64,000 bases of DNA, from contig NZ_JAOEGC010000001.1 of NCBI RefSeq assembly GCF_031801495.1, positions 1,550,001 to 1,614,000 on the forward strand. Direction: 5' to 3'. This DNA comes from Agrobacterium tumefaciens_K. Lineage in GTDB: Bacteria; Pseudomonadota; Alphaproteobacteria; Rhizobiales; Rhizobiaceae. The notes under the pieces are model-generated. The model saw only the letters and a list, made by a program, of their open reading frames with translations, was not told the DNA's origin and did no database searches. The stretch's first letter is position 1, and every line of letters starts with the position of its first letter. Of the stretch, positions 18,489-27,035 are shown piece after piece. Both the position numbers and the translations under genes were made by a program.

Positions 18489-19280
18489 TCACATAGCAGG
18501 CAGGATGGCGATGTCGCGGATCTCGGTTTCCAGACCGCCAACCGCGCCCACTTCCGTTGCTGCACCCGTCTCAAGGTTGATGCTGTAGAGCGTTTTATTC
18601 GCAACGAGATATGCGTTGTTCTTGCCGCCTTCCATGCCCTGAATGTCGAATGCGTAGGTTGCCGGCATTTCCTTGATTCCAAGCTTGCCGATTGCCTTTA
18701 GCGTGCCATCGTTCGGCTTGGTCTGCTGGATCAGCGCGCCGATCGTGGCGTCGATGTTGTACATCGCGGTCTTTTCCGGCTTGCCGATGGAGTTGGTATA
18801 GGCGGCCGCAACGATGTTCGGTGTTTCACCCTTGTGCATGTCGCCATCCTCGTAGGCCAGCGTGCCATCGACGGTCACGGCACCGGTGTCGGGGTGAACG
18901 CGGTGGTTCGTGGTTCCGGTCATGAAGCGCAGGCGGTCGGCCATGGGGTTGAAATCGACAACCACGGGTGCGTCCGTCAGTGTCAAAGTCTTGTCCATCT
19001 TCGCCACCTCTGTTGCAGCGCCGCTGTCGATATCGATGGTGACGATGCGGTGATCTGGCGTGACGCCGATAACCGTCTTGGTGCCGGGGCGGAAATCGAT
19101 GCCGATCAGTTTGTCGACGCCGGTAACATCAACCTTTTTGCTGACAGTGGGCTTTTCCGTGTCGAAAACAACAAGCGTCCTGTCGCCGGTCAGGCCAACC
19201 GCGGGGGCTGCGAAAACGGAGGTGGCCGAAAGGGTTAGCGCAGCAGCGGAGGCGATCAAAGCGAAACGGGTGGTGTTCAT
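18489..19280 (-). CDS. DUF4394 domain-containing secreted protein
   Basis: A 263-residue exported protein. It has a signal peptide (MNTTRFALIASAAALTLSAT, cleavage near residue 24 after FAA) and a DUF4394 domain over the rest, with repeated strand motifs such as LIGIDFRPGTKTVIGV and VDFNPMADRLRFM that look like a beta-propeller. The molecular function of DUF4394 is not known. It is convergent with the fasciclin gene and divergent from the ECF sigma factor. Shared TGCATCC elements between the two divergent genes suggest that the sigma factor controls this gene. Confidence 0.88.
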   Translation of the reverse strand: MNTTRFALIASAAALTLSATSVFAAPAVGLTGDRTLVVFDTEKPTVSKKVDVTGVDKLIGIDFRPGTKTVIGVTPDHRIVTIDIDSGAATEVAKMDKTLTLTDAPVVVDFNPMADRLRFMTGTTNHRVHPDTGAVTVDGTLAYEDGDMHKGETPNIVAAAYTNSIGKPEKTAMYNIDATIGALIQQTKPNDGTLKAIGKLGIKEMPATYAFDIQGMEGGKNNAYLVANKTLYSINLETGAATEVGAVGGLETEIRDIAILPAM

Positions 19281-19370
19281 GTCTATCTCCCTTGGTTGTT
19301 ACAACGGAAGCGAACCGGCGTTTGCATCTGGCGATGCTTCCAGTCTGGTGACACCTGGGGAGAGGCGTTT

Positions 19371-19406
19371 GGATGCAGCATGCGAAATTTTTTTTGCCGT
19401 GCATCC
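19371..19406. promoter_or_regulatory. candidate divergent ECF promoter pair
   Basis: The decamers TTTGGATGCA and TGCATCCGAA form an inverted repeat; GGATGCA is at 19371-19377 and TGCATCC at 19400-19406. Read outward, each strand shows TGCATCC(A/G)AA followed 16-18 bases later by TGT(A/C), as expected for -35 and -10 elements of an ECF sigma factor. One faces the sigma gene, the other the DUF4394 gene. The fasciclin gene has only a weak variant (TGCGTCC at 17665-17671). Confidence 0.4.
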
Positions 19407-19443
19407 GAATGGCTGGTTTAAATGTATAGGTTGAAAGAGCGTG

Positions 19444-20028
19444 ATGGCCGTTACGGTCGGGGAGGTCATGGGACATATGCTGATTGGCTCGGTAACGGAT
19501 GAACTCGAAACTGCTCTGGCCGCCTGTGCCAAAGGCGAGCGTGCCGGGCTGAGGCTCATATACGAGCGTGAGGCAGGACGTCTTGTCGCCGTTGCACAGC
19601 GTATTGTCCGCCGCCGCGATCTTGCCGAGGAGGTCGTCCAGGAGGCTTTTATCCGTATCTGGACCCACGCGCACCAGTTCGTGCCCGGCCGCGGGTCTGC
19701 GCGCGGATGGATTTACGCCGTCGTCCGCAACCGCGCGCTCAACGTGCTCCGCGACGGTAAACGTGAATACACCGATGAGGAAATAGAGGCGCTGCAGGAT
19801 GCGGAGCAGGCGAGCGAACTCATTGCCGCGTGGCACAGGCTGGATCGCCAGTCGCGATTGCATGAGTGTCTTGCCTCTCTGGACGACCTCAAGCGTCGTG
19901 GCATCCTCATGGCCTATATCGGCGGTTATACGCATGGCGAGATCGCCGGACGACTGAAAATTCCCCTTGGCACCGCGAAATCCTGGATAAGGCGCGGCCT
20001 CCTGATGCTGCGGGAGTGCATGGCATGA
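19444..20028 (+). CDS. ECF-type RNA polymerase sigma factor (SigK-like)
   Basis: About 194 residues. Sigma-70 region 2 covers LRLIYEREAGRLVAVAQRIV through EEVVQEAFIRIW and GWIYAVVRNRALNVLRD; region 4 is near the C-terminus (GGYTHGEIAGRLKIPLGTAK then SWIRRGL). No other domain is present, so it is an ECF factor. The start is uncertain: ATG at 19444, 19468 and 19477 are all in frame, and GGGGAGG lies between the first two. It overlaps the anti-sigma gene by 4 bases. Its likely regulon includes itself and the neighbouring DUF4394 and fasciclin genes. Confidence 0.9.
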   Translation: MAVTVGEVMGHMLIGSVTDELETALAACAKGERAGLRLIYEREAGRLVAVAQRIVRRRDLAEEVVQEAFIRIWTHAHQFVPGRGSARGWIYAVVRNRALNVLRDGKREYTDEEIEALQDAEQASELIAAWHRLDRQSRLHECLASLDDLKRRGILMAYIGGYTHGEIAGRLKIPLGTAKSWIRRGLLMLRECMA

Positions 20029-20732
20029 AATTCGAACGCAGCGATATCCCGACACTGGCTGACGAATACGTGCTCGGTTTGCTCGAGAGTGCAGAGGCGG
20101 CGGAAGTCGAGGCTGAGATGGAAAAAGATGCCGGTCTGATGGCAGCCGTTGCCGCAAGTCGCGAGCGTTTTCTTCCCCTCGATACAGCCGTTGATCCGGT
20201 CGCGGTCGGCGGTAGCCTGTGGGAGAAGATCGAAAGCCAGCTTCCGGCGCGGCAGACCGTAGCGGCAAGCCCCTCGCTTTTGACCCCTGCCAACGAAAAC
20301 AAAAGGAATGGATGGCGCGGTGCCGCTATCTCCGCCATCGCCGCATGCCTGTTGTTGTCAGCGGGGCTTGCCTTCAGTCTGATGCGCACCGTCGAGCCGC
20401 TGGTCATTGCAGTTCTGGTGAACGAGTCGGGTGAGGTTCAGGCCGTTGTCGAGGATTTCGGAAACGAAAATGCGAGTGTCAGGCTGCTGGCTGATTTCTC
20501 CGTGCCTCTGGACAAGACCATACAGGTCTGGACGCTGCCGTCGCGTGAGATGGGGCCGGTATCGCTCGGTCTGATCGAGGATGCCCGCTCGGTAAGTCTT
20601 TCCGGACCGTCCCTGCCCAGGCCGCAGAATGGCCAGCTTTATGAGTTGACGCTCGAGAACACGGGCGGTTCGCCGACCGGGCGTCCGACCGGGCCAATTC
20701 TGGCAAAGGGCTTTGCAAAAATGCCACGGTGA
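20025..20732 (+). CDS. anti-sigma factor, RskA type
   Basis: A 235-residue single-pass membrane protein. The N-terminal cytoplasmic part (residues 1-95) has the RskA-type sequence LADEYVLGLLESAEAAEVEA, expected to bind the sigma factor. A transmembrane helix follows at about residues 98-119, and a periplasmic RskA domain ends in SPTGRPTGPILAKG. I chose the ATG at 20025, which overlaps the sigma stop (ATGA); the frame is open upstream but overlaps the sigma gene. It is expected to hold the sigma factor inactive until an envelope signal triggers release. Confidence 0.92.
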   Translation: MKFERSDIPTLADEYVLGLLESAEAAEVEAEMEKDAGLMAAVAASRERFLPLDTAVDPVAVGGSLWEKIESQLPARQTVAASPSLLTPANENKRNGWRGAAISAIAACLLLSAGLAFSLMRTVEPLVIAVLVNESGEVQAVVEDFGNENASVRLLADFSVPLDKTIQVWTLPSREMGPVSLGLIEDARSVSLSGPSLPRPQNGQLYELTLENTGGSPTGRPTGPILAKGFAKMPR

Positions 20733-20896
20733 GAGGCTGCCAGCCGTTGGTATTCAGTGAGATGTCGTGTAGCGATTTCGGCTACGCACCGCACACAAAA
20801 TTGACGATTGTGTGTGCGCGTGCAACATGACACTGTTTTTGCAACGGGCGGTTTGGGAAGGGCAAAAATGCCTCGGCCGCCAGACAGGGGACATTG

Positions 20897-22432
20897 ATGC
20901 TACGCAATTATTTCTCGGATTCGATGAGAGTGATGCGTCGTGCCGCGCTGACGCTGGCGCTTGGTACGGCGCTTGCAATGCCGCTATTTTCCGCGAACGC
21001 CGAAGCGGCGGCGAAGAACGCCATCGTTCTCGGCATGGCAGTCGAGCCTGCGGGCCTCGATCCGACGATTGCCGCCCCGGTCGCCATCGGTCAGGTTACA
21101 TGGCAGAACGTCTTTGAAGGTCTGGTGACCATCGACAGCGCCGGAAAAGTGAAGCCGCAGCTCGCCGAAAGCTGGGAGATTTCCGCTGACGGCAAGACCT
21201 ATACCTTCAAACTGCGTCAGGGCGTGACCTTCCACGATGGCGAGTCATTCGATTCCTCCGTTGCAAAATTTTCGCTCGACCGGGCGCGCGGTGAAGCCTC
21301 AGTCAATCCTCAGAAGCGCTTCTTCGCCTCCATTGACGCCATTGAAACGCCGGATGCGGCAACACTCGTGTTGAAGCTCAAGCAGCCTGCAGGCAGCCTC
21401 ATCTACTGGCTCGGCTGGCCCGCTTCCGTCATGGTTGCGCCAAAGAGCGCTGAGAACAACAAGACGACGCCTGTCGGTACCGGCCCGTTCAAGTTCGCCA
21501 GCTGGAGCAAAGGCGACAAGGTGGAACTGGAAAAGAACCCGGCTTACTGGGACAAGGCCGTTTCGGTGAAGCTTGAAAAGGCGACCTTCCGTTTCGTTTC
21601 CGATCCGCAGGCGCAGGCCGCTGCCTTGAAATCCGGTGATATCGATGCCTTCCCGGAATTCGGCGCGCCGGAACTGATGTCTTCCTTTGATGGTGATCCA
21701 CGCCTCGGCACCTTCGTAGGCAACACCGAGCTGAAGGTCGTTGCGGGCATGAATAGCGCCCGCAAGCCCTTCGATGACAAGCGGGTGCGCCAGGCGCTGA
21801 TGATGGCGGTGGATCGCGCTACGGTCGTCGAAGGTGCATGGTCCGGCTTCGGCACGGCCATCGGCAGCCATTATACACCGAACGACCGTGGTTACATCGA
21901 TACCACCGGCGTGCATGCTTATGATGCGGAGAAGGCCAAGGCGCTGCTTTCGGAAGCCGGTTATCCCGATGGCTTCAGCTTCACCATCAAGGCGCCGCAG
22001 ATGGCCTATGCGCAGCGCACCTCGCAGATATTGCAGGCGATGTTTGCGGAAATCGGCGTGACGATGAATATCGAAACCACCGAATTCCCGGCAAAATGGG
22101 TGGCGGATGTGCTCAAAGGCGCGGATTACGACATGACCATCGTTGCGCATGCCGAACCGATGGACATCGATATCTATGCGCGTGATCCGTACTACTTCAA
22201 CTACAAGAACCCGGCCTTCAATGAGATCGTCAAGAATGTCGAGATGACCGCGGACGCTGGCGAGCAGGAAAAGCTCTACGGCGAAGCGCAGAAAATTCTC
22301 GCCGAGGATGTTCCTGCCCTTTATCTCTTCGTGATGCCGAAGCTCGGCGTCGGGGACAAGAAGGTCAAGGGATTGTGGGAAAACGAGCCGATCCCCTCCA
22401 ACGTCTTGACTGATGTACATTGGGAAGAGTGA
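20897..22432 (+). CDS. peptide-type ABC transporter substrate-binding protein
   Basis: A 511-residue family 5 solute-binding protein. The signal peptide runs to about residue 35 (MRRAALTLALGTALAMPLFS core, NAEA cleavage region). The mature start AIVLGMAVEPAGLDPT and the LAESWEISADGKTYTFKLRQ segment are typical of the family. I chose the ATG at 20897 with GGGG nine bases upstream; a TTG directly before it is the only alternative. It is followed, after a palindromic repeat, by two permeases and an amidase, but by no ATPase. Amides or peptide derivatives are plausible ligands. Confidence 0.92.
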   Translation: MLRNYFSDSMRVMRRAALTLALGTALAMPLFSANAEAAAKNAIVLGMAVEPAGLDPTIAAPVAIGQVTWQNVFEGLVTIDSAGKVKPQLAESWEISADGKTYTFKLRQGVTFHDGESFDSSVAKFSLDRARGEASVNPQKRFFASIDAIETPDAATLVLKLKQPAGSLIYWLGWPASVMVAPKSAENNKTTPVGTGPFKFASWSKGDKVELEKNPAYWDKAVSVKLEKATFRFVSDPQAQAAALKSGDIDAFPEFGAPELMSSFDGDPRLGTFVGNTELKVVAGMNSARKPFDDKRVRQALMMAVDRATVVEGAWSGFGTAIGSHYTPNDRGYIDTTGVHAYDAEKAKALLSEAGYPDGFSFTIKAPQMAYAQRTSQILQAMFAEIGVTMNIETTEFPAKWVADVLKGADYDMTIVAHAEPMDIDIYARDPYYFNYKNPAFNEIVKNVEMTADAGEQEKLYGEAQKILAEDVPALYLFVMPKLGVGDKKVKGLWENEPIPSNVLTDVHWEE

Positions 22433-22464
22433 CCTTTGTTGTGAATGGTAAGGCGTACTCTTCT

Positions 22465-22581
22465 CCTCATTCCTGTGCTCGTCACAGGAATCCAGCCAGC
22501 CCAAGTCCTTGGGCTGAAAATACTCTTCTCGCCGCGCAGACGCGCGTCGACTGGATTGCCGTGACGGACACGGGAATGAGG
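22465..22581. repeat. RIME-like intergenic palindromic element, copy 2
   Basis: A 117-base element between the binding-protein and permease genes of one operon. The outer arms CCTCATTCCTGTGCTCGTCA and TGACGGACACGGGAATGAGG pair imperfectly; an inner stem CAGCCCAAG-TC-CTTGGGCTG is perfect. Copies 1 and 3 are at 16568-16681 and 62844-62970. Its place inside an operon suggests an effect on mRNA processing or stability. Confidence 0.8.
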
Positions 22582-22655
22582 GGAGGGGCGCACCTGACGG
22601 TGAAGACTTATCGGCGCGTGACAGGTAACGAAATCGCGCAAGAAATGAGGGCCAG

Positions 22656-23606
22656 ATGATTGCCGTCATTCTCCGGCGTCTTGCCAGCCTCCTCGTCACG
22701 CTGCTTGCCGTGTCTCTCATCATCTACTTGGTCATGGGGTTGCTGCCGGGTGATCCGGCGGCGATCATGCTCGGCACGTCCGCCAGCCCCGATACACTGG
22801 CAGCCCTGCAGAAAGAGATGGGCCTCGATCAGCCGCTGGCCCTGCGTTACCTGCATTGGCTTGGCGCGGTTTTTCAGGGCGATTTCGGCGAGTCCTATAC
22901 CTACGGTGTGCCGGTCGCGGGGCTGATCTTCGAGCGGCTTGCCGTCACGCTACCCCTGGCGCTGATGGCCGTCTGCCTGTCGATCCTCATTGCCATTCCG
23001 CTCGGCGTGGCAGCGGCGCGCAACCGCAATGGCGCGCTGGATTTCGGCGCGGGGCTGTTTTCGCATATCGGCATTGCCGTGCCGGGCTTTTGGGTCGGCC
23101 TGCTGCTGATCCTCTTCTTTTCCACCATGCTGGGCTGGATGCCGGCGGGCGGCTTTCCGGGCTGGCAGGCCGGTTTCGGTGCCGCCTTTACGGCCCTGGT
23201 CCTGCCCGCCGTGGCATTGGCGCTCTCTCAGGCTGGCGTTTTGACCCGTGTCTGTCGCTCGGCGGTGCTGGAAGTCATGAACGAGGATTTCGTGCGCACC
23301 GCCCGCGCCAAGGGGTTGAGCGAGCGCGTGGCGCTTTGGCGGCATGCGGTGCCAAATGCGATGATCCCGGTCGTTACCATGATCGGCCTGCAATTCACCT
23401 TTCTGATTGCCGGCGCCGTTCTAGTGGAAAACGTCTTCAACCTGCCGGGGCTCGGGCGGCTTGCCTATCAGGCGCTGACGCAGCGCGATATCGTCGTCAT
23501 GCAATCGGTGGTGCTATTCTTTTCCGGCCTCGTCATCGTCATGAATTTCGTCGTCGATATCGCCTATCTGTTTATCGACCCACGGCTGCGGGCAGGTGCG
23601 CGATGA
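22656..23606 (+). CDS. peptide-type ABC transporter permease, DppB type
   Basis: A 316-residue inner-membrane permease with a first helix at residues 9-31, the PGDPAAIMLG periplasmic motif at about residue 32 and the EAA-like loop FVRTARAKGLSERVALWRHA near residue 212. The C-terminus VVDIAYLFIDPRLRAGAR is normal for the family. It is separated from its binding protein by 223 bases that include the RIME-like element, and it overlaps the next permease by 4 bases (ATGA). Confidence 0.93.
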   Translation: MIAVILRRLASLLVTLLAVSLIIYLVMGLLPGDPAAIMLGTSASPDTLAALQKEMGLDQPLALRYLHWLGAVFQGDFGESYTYGVPVAGLIFERLAVTLPLALMAVCLSILIAIPLGVAAARNRNGALDFGAGLFSHIGIAVPGFWVGLLLILFFSTMLGWMPAGGFPGWQAGFGAAFTALVLPAVALALSQAGVLTRVCRSAVLEVMNEDFVRTARAKGLSERVALWRHAVPNAMIPVVTMIGLQFTFLIAGAVLVENVFNLPGLGRLAYQALTQRDIVVMQSVVLFFSGLVIVMNFVVDIAYLFIDPRLRAGAR

Positions 23607-24424
23607 TGAAAACGATCCGCCGACGCCCCGCTTTCCTCCTTGGCCTTGCCGTCACCGCGTTTCTTGTGGCGGTTGCCCTTCTGTCGCTCGTCTGGACGCC
23701 GGTGTCTCCGACGAAGATGCAGATTGTGCAGAAACTCAAGTCACCGTTCGCCTATGGTGGTTTCGGCACAGATCATTTCGGTCGGGACGTTCTGTCCATG
23801 CTGATGGTCGGCGCTTGGAATTCGCTGTCGACCGCCGTTGCCGCCGTTGCCATCGGTGCTTTCATAGGAACGCTGGTCGGCGTGACTGTCGCTGCCCTTC
23901 GCGGCTTCACCGAAACCGCGGTCATGCGCATCTGCGATATCATCTTCGCGCTGCCGCCCATCCTTTCTGCGATGATGCTCGGCGCTTTCATCGGTACGGG
24001 CCGCTTCACGGCCATCATTGCCATCGCGACCTTCATGGTGCCGGTGTTTGCCCGCCTGACGCTGGGTGCCGCCTTGCAGATCTGGGCGCGGGAATACATC
24101 ACGGCAGCAACGAGCATCGGCCAGAACCGGGCGAAGATAACCGTTTTCCATATCGTGCCAAACATATCGAACCAGATCATCGTGCAGGTGACGATCCAGC
24201 TCGGTCTGGCGATTCTGACGGAGGCCGGATTGTCGTTCCTCGGGCTTGGCATGCCGCCGCCCGCTGCCACCTGGGGCCGTATGCTGGCCGATGCGCAGAC
24301 CTATCTCGGTGCTGCTCCCTGGCTTGCGATCATGCCCGGCCTTGCGATTGCCCTTGCGGTCTTCGGCTTCAACCTGCTCGGCGATGGTCTTCGCGATCTA
24401 CTCGATCCACGCGACACGAGCTGA
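23603..24424 (+). CDS. peptide-type ABC transporter permease, DppC type
   Basis: A 273-residue permease with a first helix at about residues 9-30, GTDHFGRDVLSMLMVGAWNS (about 52-71), the EAA loop YITAATSIGQNRAKITVFHI and the C-terminal FGFNLLGDGLRDLLDPR. I chose the ATG at 23603 (overlap ATGATGA with the previous stop); the ATG at 23606 is equally possible. No ATP-binding subunit follows: the next gene is an amidase, so this importer must borrow an ATPase from elsewhere, unless it is defective. Confidence 0.92.
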   Translation: MMKTIRRRPAFLLGLAVTAFLVAVALLSLVWTPVSPTKMQIVQKLKSPFAYGGFGTDHFGRDVLSMLMVGAWNSLSTAVAAVAIGAFIGTLVGVTVAALRGFTETAVMRICDIIFALPPILSAMMLGAFIGTGRFTAIIAIATFMVPVFARLTLGAALQIWAREYITAATSIGQNRAKITVFHIVPNISNQIIVQVTIQLGLAILTEAGLSFLGLGMPPPAATWGRMLADAQTYLGAAPWLAIMPGLAIALAVFGFNLLGDGLRDLLDPRDTS

Positions 24425-24481
24425 ATGGCTTTACGCCCATTCCATCCCATTTTTCTGTTTGTTTTTGACGAGACGAATCCC

Positions 24482-25879
24482 ATGACCGATCTCCATCAGC
24501 TCAACACGCTCGAAATTCTGTCGCTCTACGACGAGAAAAAGCTGTCGCCGTCTGAATATTGGCAGTCGGTGGAAAAGCGTATCGAAGCGTTCGAACCGGC
24601 CGTCAATGCGCTCTATGCCTATGACCCGGAAGATGCCCGGGCACAAGCGCAGACGTCGACAGAGCGCTGGCAAAAGGGCGAAACGCTTGGCGCGCTCGAT
24701 GGCATTCCGGTATCGCTGAAGGAACTGATCGCCACCAAGGGCCAGCCGATCCCGCTTGGCACCAAGGCCGTGGAACTGGTTCCCGCTGCCGAGGATGCGC
24801 CGGTGGCCGCCCGTTGCCGTGAGGACGGGGCGATCATTTACGCAAAGACGACCTGCCCGGATTACGGCATGTTGTCGTCCGGCCTTTCGAGCTTCCACAA
24901 GCTCAGCCGCAATCCCTGGGATCCGACGCAGAACCCCGGCGGTTCCAGCGCCGGTGCTGCATCCGCCGGTGCTGCCAGCTACGGCACGCTGCATATCGGC
25001 ACGGATATCGGCGGTTCGGTGCGGCTTCCGGCCGGTTGGACCGGTCTTTTCGGCTTCAAGCCCAGTCAGGGCCGCATTCCGGTCGATCCCTACTACACCG
25101 GCCGTTGCGCTGGACCCATGACCCGCACGGTGGTGGACAGCGCCTATGCCATGGCCACGCTGTCACGGCCCGACTGGCGCGACGGCACATCCTTGCCGCC
25201 CAATGATATCAACTGGATGGACCTCGATATCGATGTGAAGGGGCTGAAGATCGGCCTGATGCTGGATGCCGGTTGCGGACTGACGGTCGATGACGAGGTG
25301 CGTGAGGCGGTACTGTCGGCCGCGAAACTGTTCGCGGAGGCCGGCGCAATCGTCGTTCCGGTGGAGCCGGTCTTGACCCGTGACATGCTGGACGGTCTGG
25401 ATGATTTCTGGCGGGCGAAATTCTGGGGTGATATTTCGCTTCTGAGCGAGGAACGCCGCGCTTCGATCCTGCCCTATATCTACGAATGGGCGGTCAAGGG
25501 AGCGGAGGTCACCGGCGCCCGCGCCGCCTTTGGTTTCAATCAAACGATGGAAATGCGCAAAAGCTGCGGACGGTTGATGCAGACGGTCGATGCGGTGATT
25601 TCGCCGACCAACCCCATCGTCTCCTATCCGGCGGACTGGGCTTCGCCCACCAACGATCCGCAGCGGCCGTTCGAACATATTGCTTTCACCGTGCCGTGGA
25701 ACATGTCGGAGCAGCCGGCATCCTCGATCAATTGCGGGTTCTCGAAATCCGGCATGCCTATCGGCCTGCAGATCGTTGGCCCCCGTTACGCAGACCTCTT
25801 TGTACTCAAGATTTCCAAGGCGTTCGAGGACTGGACCGGCGGCGTGAAAAACTGGCCGCAGCCGCCAAAGGTCCGCTGA
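24482..25879 (+). CDS. amidase (amidase signature family)
   Basis: A 465-residue serine hydrolase with the Ser-cisSer-Lys triad in place: the Lys in SLKELIATKG (about residue 79), the cis-Ser in GGSSAGAASAG (about 153) and the nucleophile in TDIGGSVRLPAG (about 178). No signal peptide, so it acts in the cytoplasm. The ATG at 24482 gives a normal N-terminus; an ATG at 24425, directly after the permease stop, would add 19 hydrophobic residues not seen in the family. As last gene of the importer operon it suggests uptake of an amide that is then hydrolysed. Confidence 0.9.
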   Translation: MTDLHQLNTLEILSLYDEKKLSPSEYWQSVEKRIEAFEPAVNALYAYDPEDARAQAQTSTERWQKGETLGALDGIPVSLKELIATKGQPIPLGTKAVELVPAAEDAPVAARCREDGAIIYAKTTCPDYGMLSSGLSSFHKLSRNPWDPTQNPGGSSAGAASAGAASYGTLHIGTDIGGSVRLPAGWTGLFGFKPSQGRIPVDPYYTGRCAGPMTRTVVDSAYAMATLSRPDWRDGTSLPPNDINWMDLDIDVKGLKIGLMLDAGCGLTVDDEVREAVLSAAKLFAEAGAIVVPVEPVLTRDMLDGLDDFWRAKFWGDISLLSEERRASILPYIYEWAVKGAEVTGARAAFGFNQTMEMRKSCGRLMQTVDAVISPTNPIVSYPADWASPTNDPQRPFEHIAFTVPWNMSEQPASSINCGFSKSGMPIGLQIVGPRYADLFVLKISKAFEDWTGGVKNWPQPPKVR

Positions 25880-25974
25880 TCTCTCCTTTATCGCGCGTGT
25901 AGTAACGCCATAATACCCGCATCCGTGTTCCTCCTGTTAGCCTGCTTTCGGTATTCGATACGGGAGGAACAGTC

Positions 25975-26541
25975 ATGCCGAAAAAGATACTGATGATCAC
26001 CGGCGATTTCGCCGAGGATTACGAAACCATGGTGCCTTTCCAGACGCTTCTGGCGGTGGGCCACACGGTCCATGCCGTCTGCCCCGGCAAGAAGGCGGGC
26101 CAGACGATTGCCACCGCCATTCATGATTTCGAGGGCGACCAGACCTATTCGGAAAAGCGGGGCCATAACTTCGCGCTCAACGCCACCTTTGCCGATATCA
26201 AGGCTGTGGATTACGATGCGCTGGTCATTCCGGGCGGTCGTGCGCCGGAATATCTGCGCCTCAATGCTGATGTGCTGGCAGCGGTGAAACACTTCTTCGA
26301 TGCCGACAAGCCGGTCGCCGCCGTCTGCCACGGTGCGCAATTGCTAGCCGCCGCCGATGTCCTGAAAGGCCGGACATGTTCGGCCTATCCGGCCTGCCGC
26401 CCGGAGGTGGAACTGGCGGGTGGCATCTATGCCGATATCGCCATCGATGCGGCCGTTACAGATGGCAAGCTGGTGACGGCGCCCGCCTGGCCCGCTCATC
26501 CAGCCTGGCTCAGCCAGTTCATGGCCGTTCTCGATAAATAA
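25975..26541 (+). CDS. DJ-1/PfpI family protein
   Basis: A 188-residue protein of the DJ-1/PfpI class I glutamine amidotransferase-like fold. The nucleophile-elbow Cys is in AAVCHGAQLLA (about residue 118), and the acidic partner region is DFAEDYE (about 10-16). A strong ribosome-binding site (GGGAGGAA) precedes the ATG. Members act as deglycases, chaperones or proteases, and the sequence does not decide between these. A small RHH protein follows 70 bases later on the same strand. No functional link with the flanking transport genes is evident. Confidence 0.88.
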   Translation: MPKKILMITGDFAEDYETMVPFQTLLAVGHTVHAVCPGKKAGQTIATAIHDFEGDQTYSEKRGHNFALNATFADIKAVDYDALVIPGGRAPEYLRLNADVLAAVKHFFDADKPVAAVCHGAQLLAAADVLKGRTCSAYPACRPEVELAGGIYADIAIDAAVTDGKLVTAPAWPAHPAWLSQFMAVLDK

Positions 26542-26611
26542 GGTGAAAGGGGCGGGGCTTTTTCCGGCCCCGTTTCCCGTCTATCTTCTGATCATGGTGA
26601 GGGAGGAAACC

Positions 26612-26962
26612 ATGTGCAAGCTGTTCATCAAGGCAGACCCGACGCTTTGGGAAAGCCATACCCGATCTCTCAGGATCGACGGCATGGTGACGAGCGTCAG
26701 GCTCGAAAACTTCTTCTGGACGACGCTGGACGAAATCGCCCGTCGCGATGGTATGAACAGCGTGCAGCTCATCGCAAAACTCTACAACGAGTCGATCGAT
26801 GCCGGTCACGACCTTGGTAATTTCACCTCGTTCCTGCGGGTGTGCTGCGGGCGTTATATGGCCTTGCAACTTTCCGGAGATATCCCTGTTCGGAGCGATA
26901 TTCCGATTGCCGCACTGGATGCCGACAGCATTCTCGATGCGGAAAAGGTGAACTACCACTAA
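26612..26962 (+). CDS. ribbon-helix-helix domain-containing protein
   Basis: A 116-residue protein with the RHH_4-type core SLRIDGMVTSVRLENFFWTT (about residues 12-31) followed by LDEIARRDGMNSVQLIAKLY. This family, common in alphaproteobacteria, is thought to be a small DNA-binding or regulatory protein. I chose the ATG at 26612, preceded by GAGGGAGGAA at ideal spacing; an in-frame start at 26543 would add an unrelated 23-residue segment. The C-terminal half (residues 60-116) has no recognised domain. Its target is unknown. Confidence 0.85.
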   Translation: MCKLFIKADPTLWESHTRSLRIDGMVTSVRLENFFWTTLDEIARRDGMNSVQLIAKLYNESIDAGHDLGNFTSFLRVCCGRYMALQLSGDIPVRSDIPIAALDADSILDAEKVNYH

Positions 26963-26981
26963 TCCGCAGCCTCATACTCTA

Positions 26982-27012
26982 CGTCATCCTCGGGTCAAGC
27001 CCGAGGATGACG
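26982..27012. repeat. palindromic repeat/bidirectional stem at convergent gene ends, copy 1
   Basis: A perfect 13-base inverted repeat: CGTCATCCTCGGG (26982-26994), a TCAAG loop and CCCGAGGATGACG (27000-27012). It lies between the converging ends of the RHH gene and the permease at 27036. The same 13-mer recurs at 50063-50075, also between converging genes. There is no T-run, so it may block RNA decay or read-through rather than act as a classical terminator. Confidence 0.75.
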
Positions 27013-27035
27013 CAGGAGAGGTTCTGCGCGTTTCT

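Noticed and set aside
20733..20896. Terminator or riboswitch upstream of the binding protein at 20897
   Set aside because: Small inverted repeats (GTGTAGC/GCTACGCAC and CACACAA/TTGTGTGTG) are present but without T-run or a known aptamer pattern.
26543..26611. Longer N-terminus for the RHH protein
   Set aside because: The extension lacks a ribosome-binding site and family similarity, while the ATG at 26612 has an excellent GGGAGGAA site.
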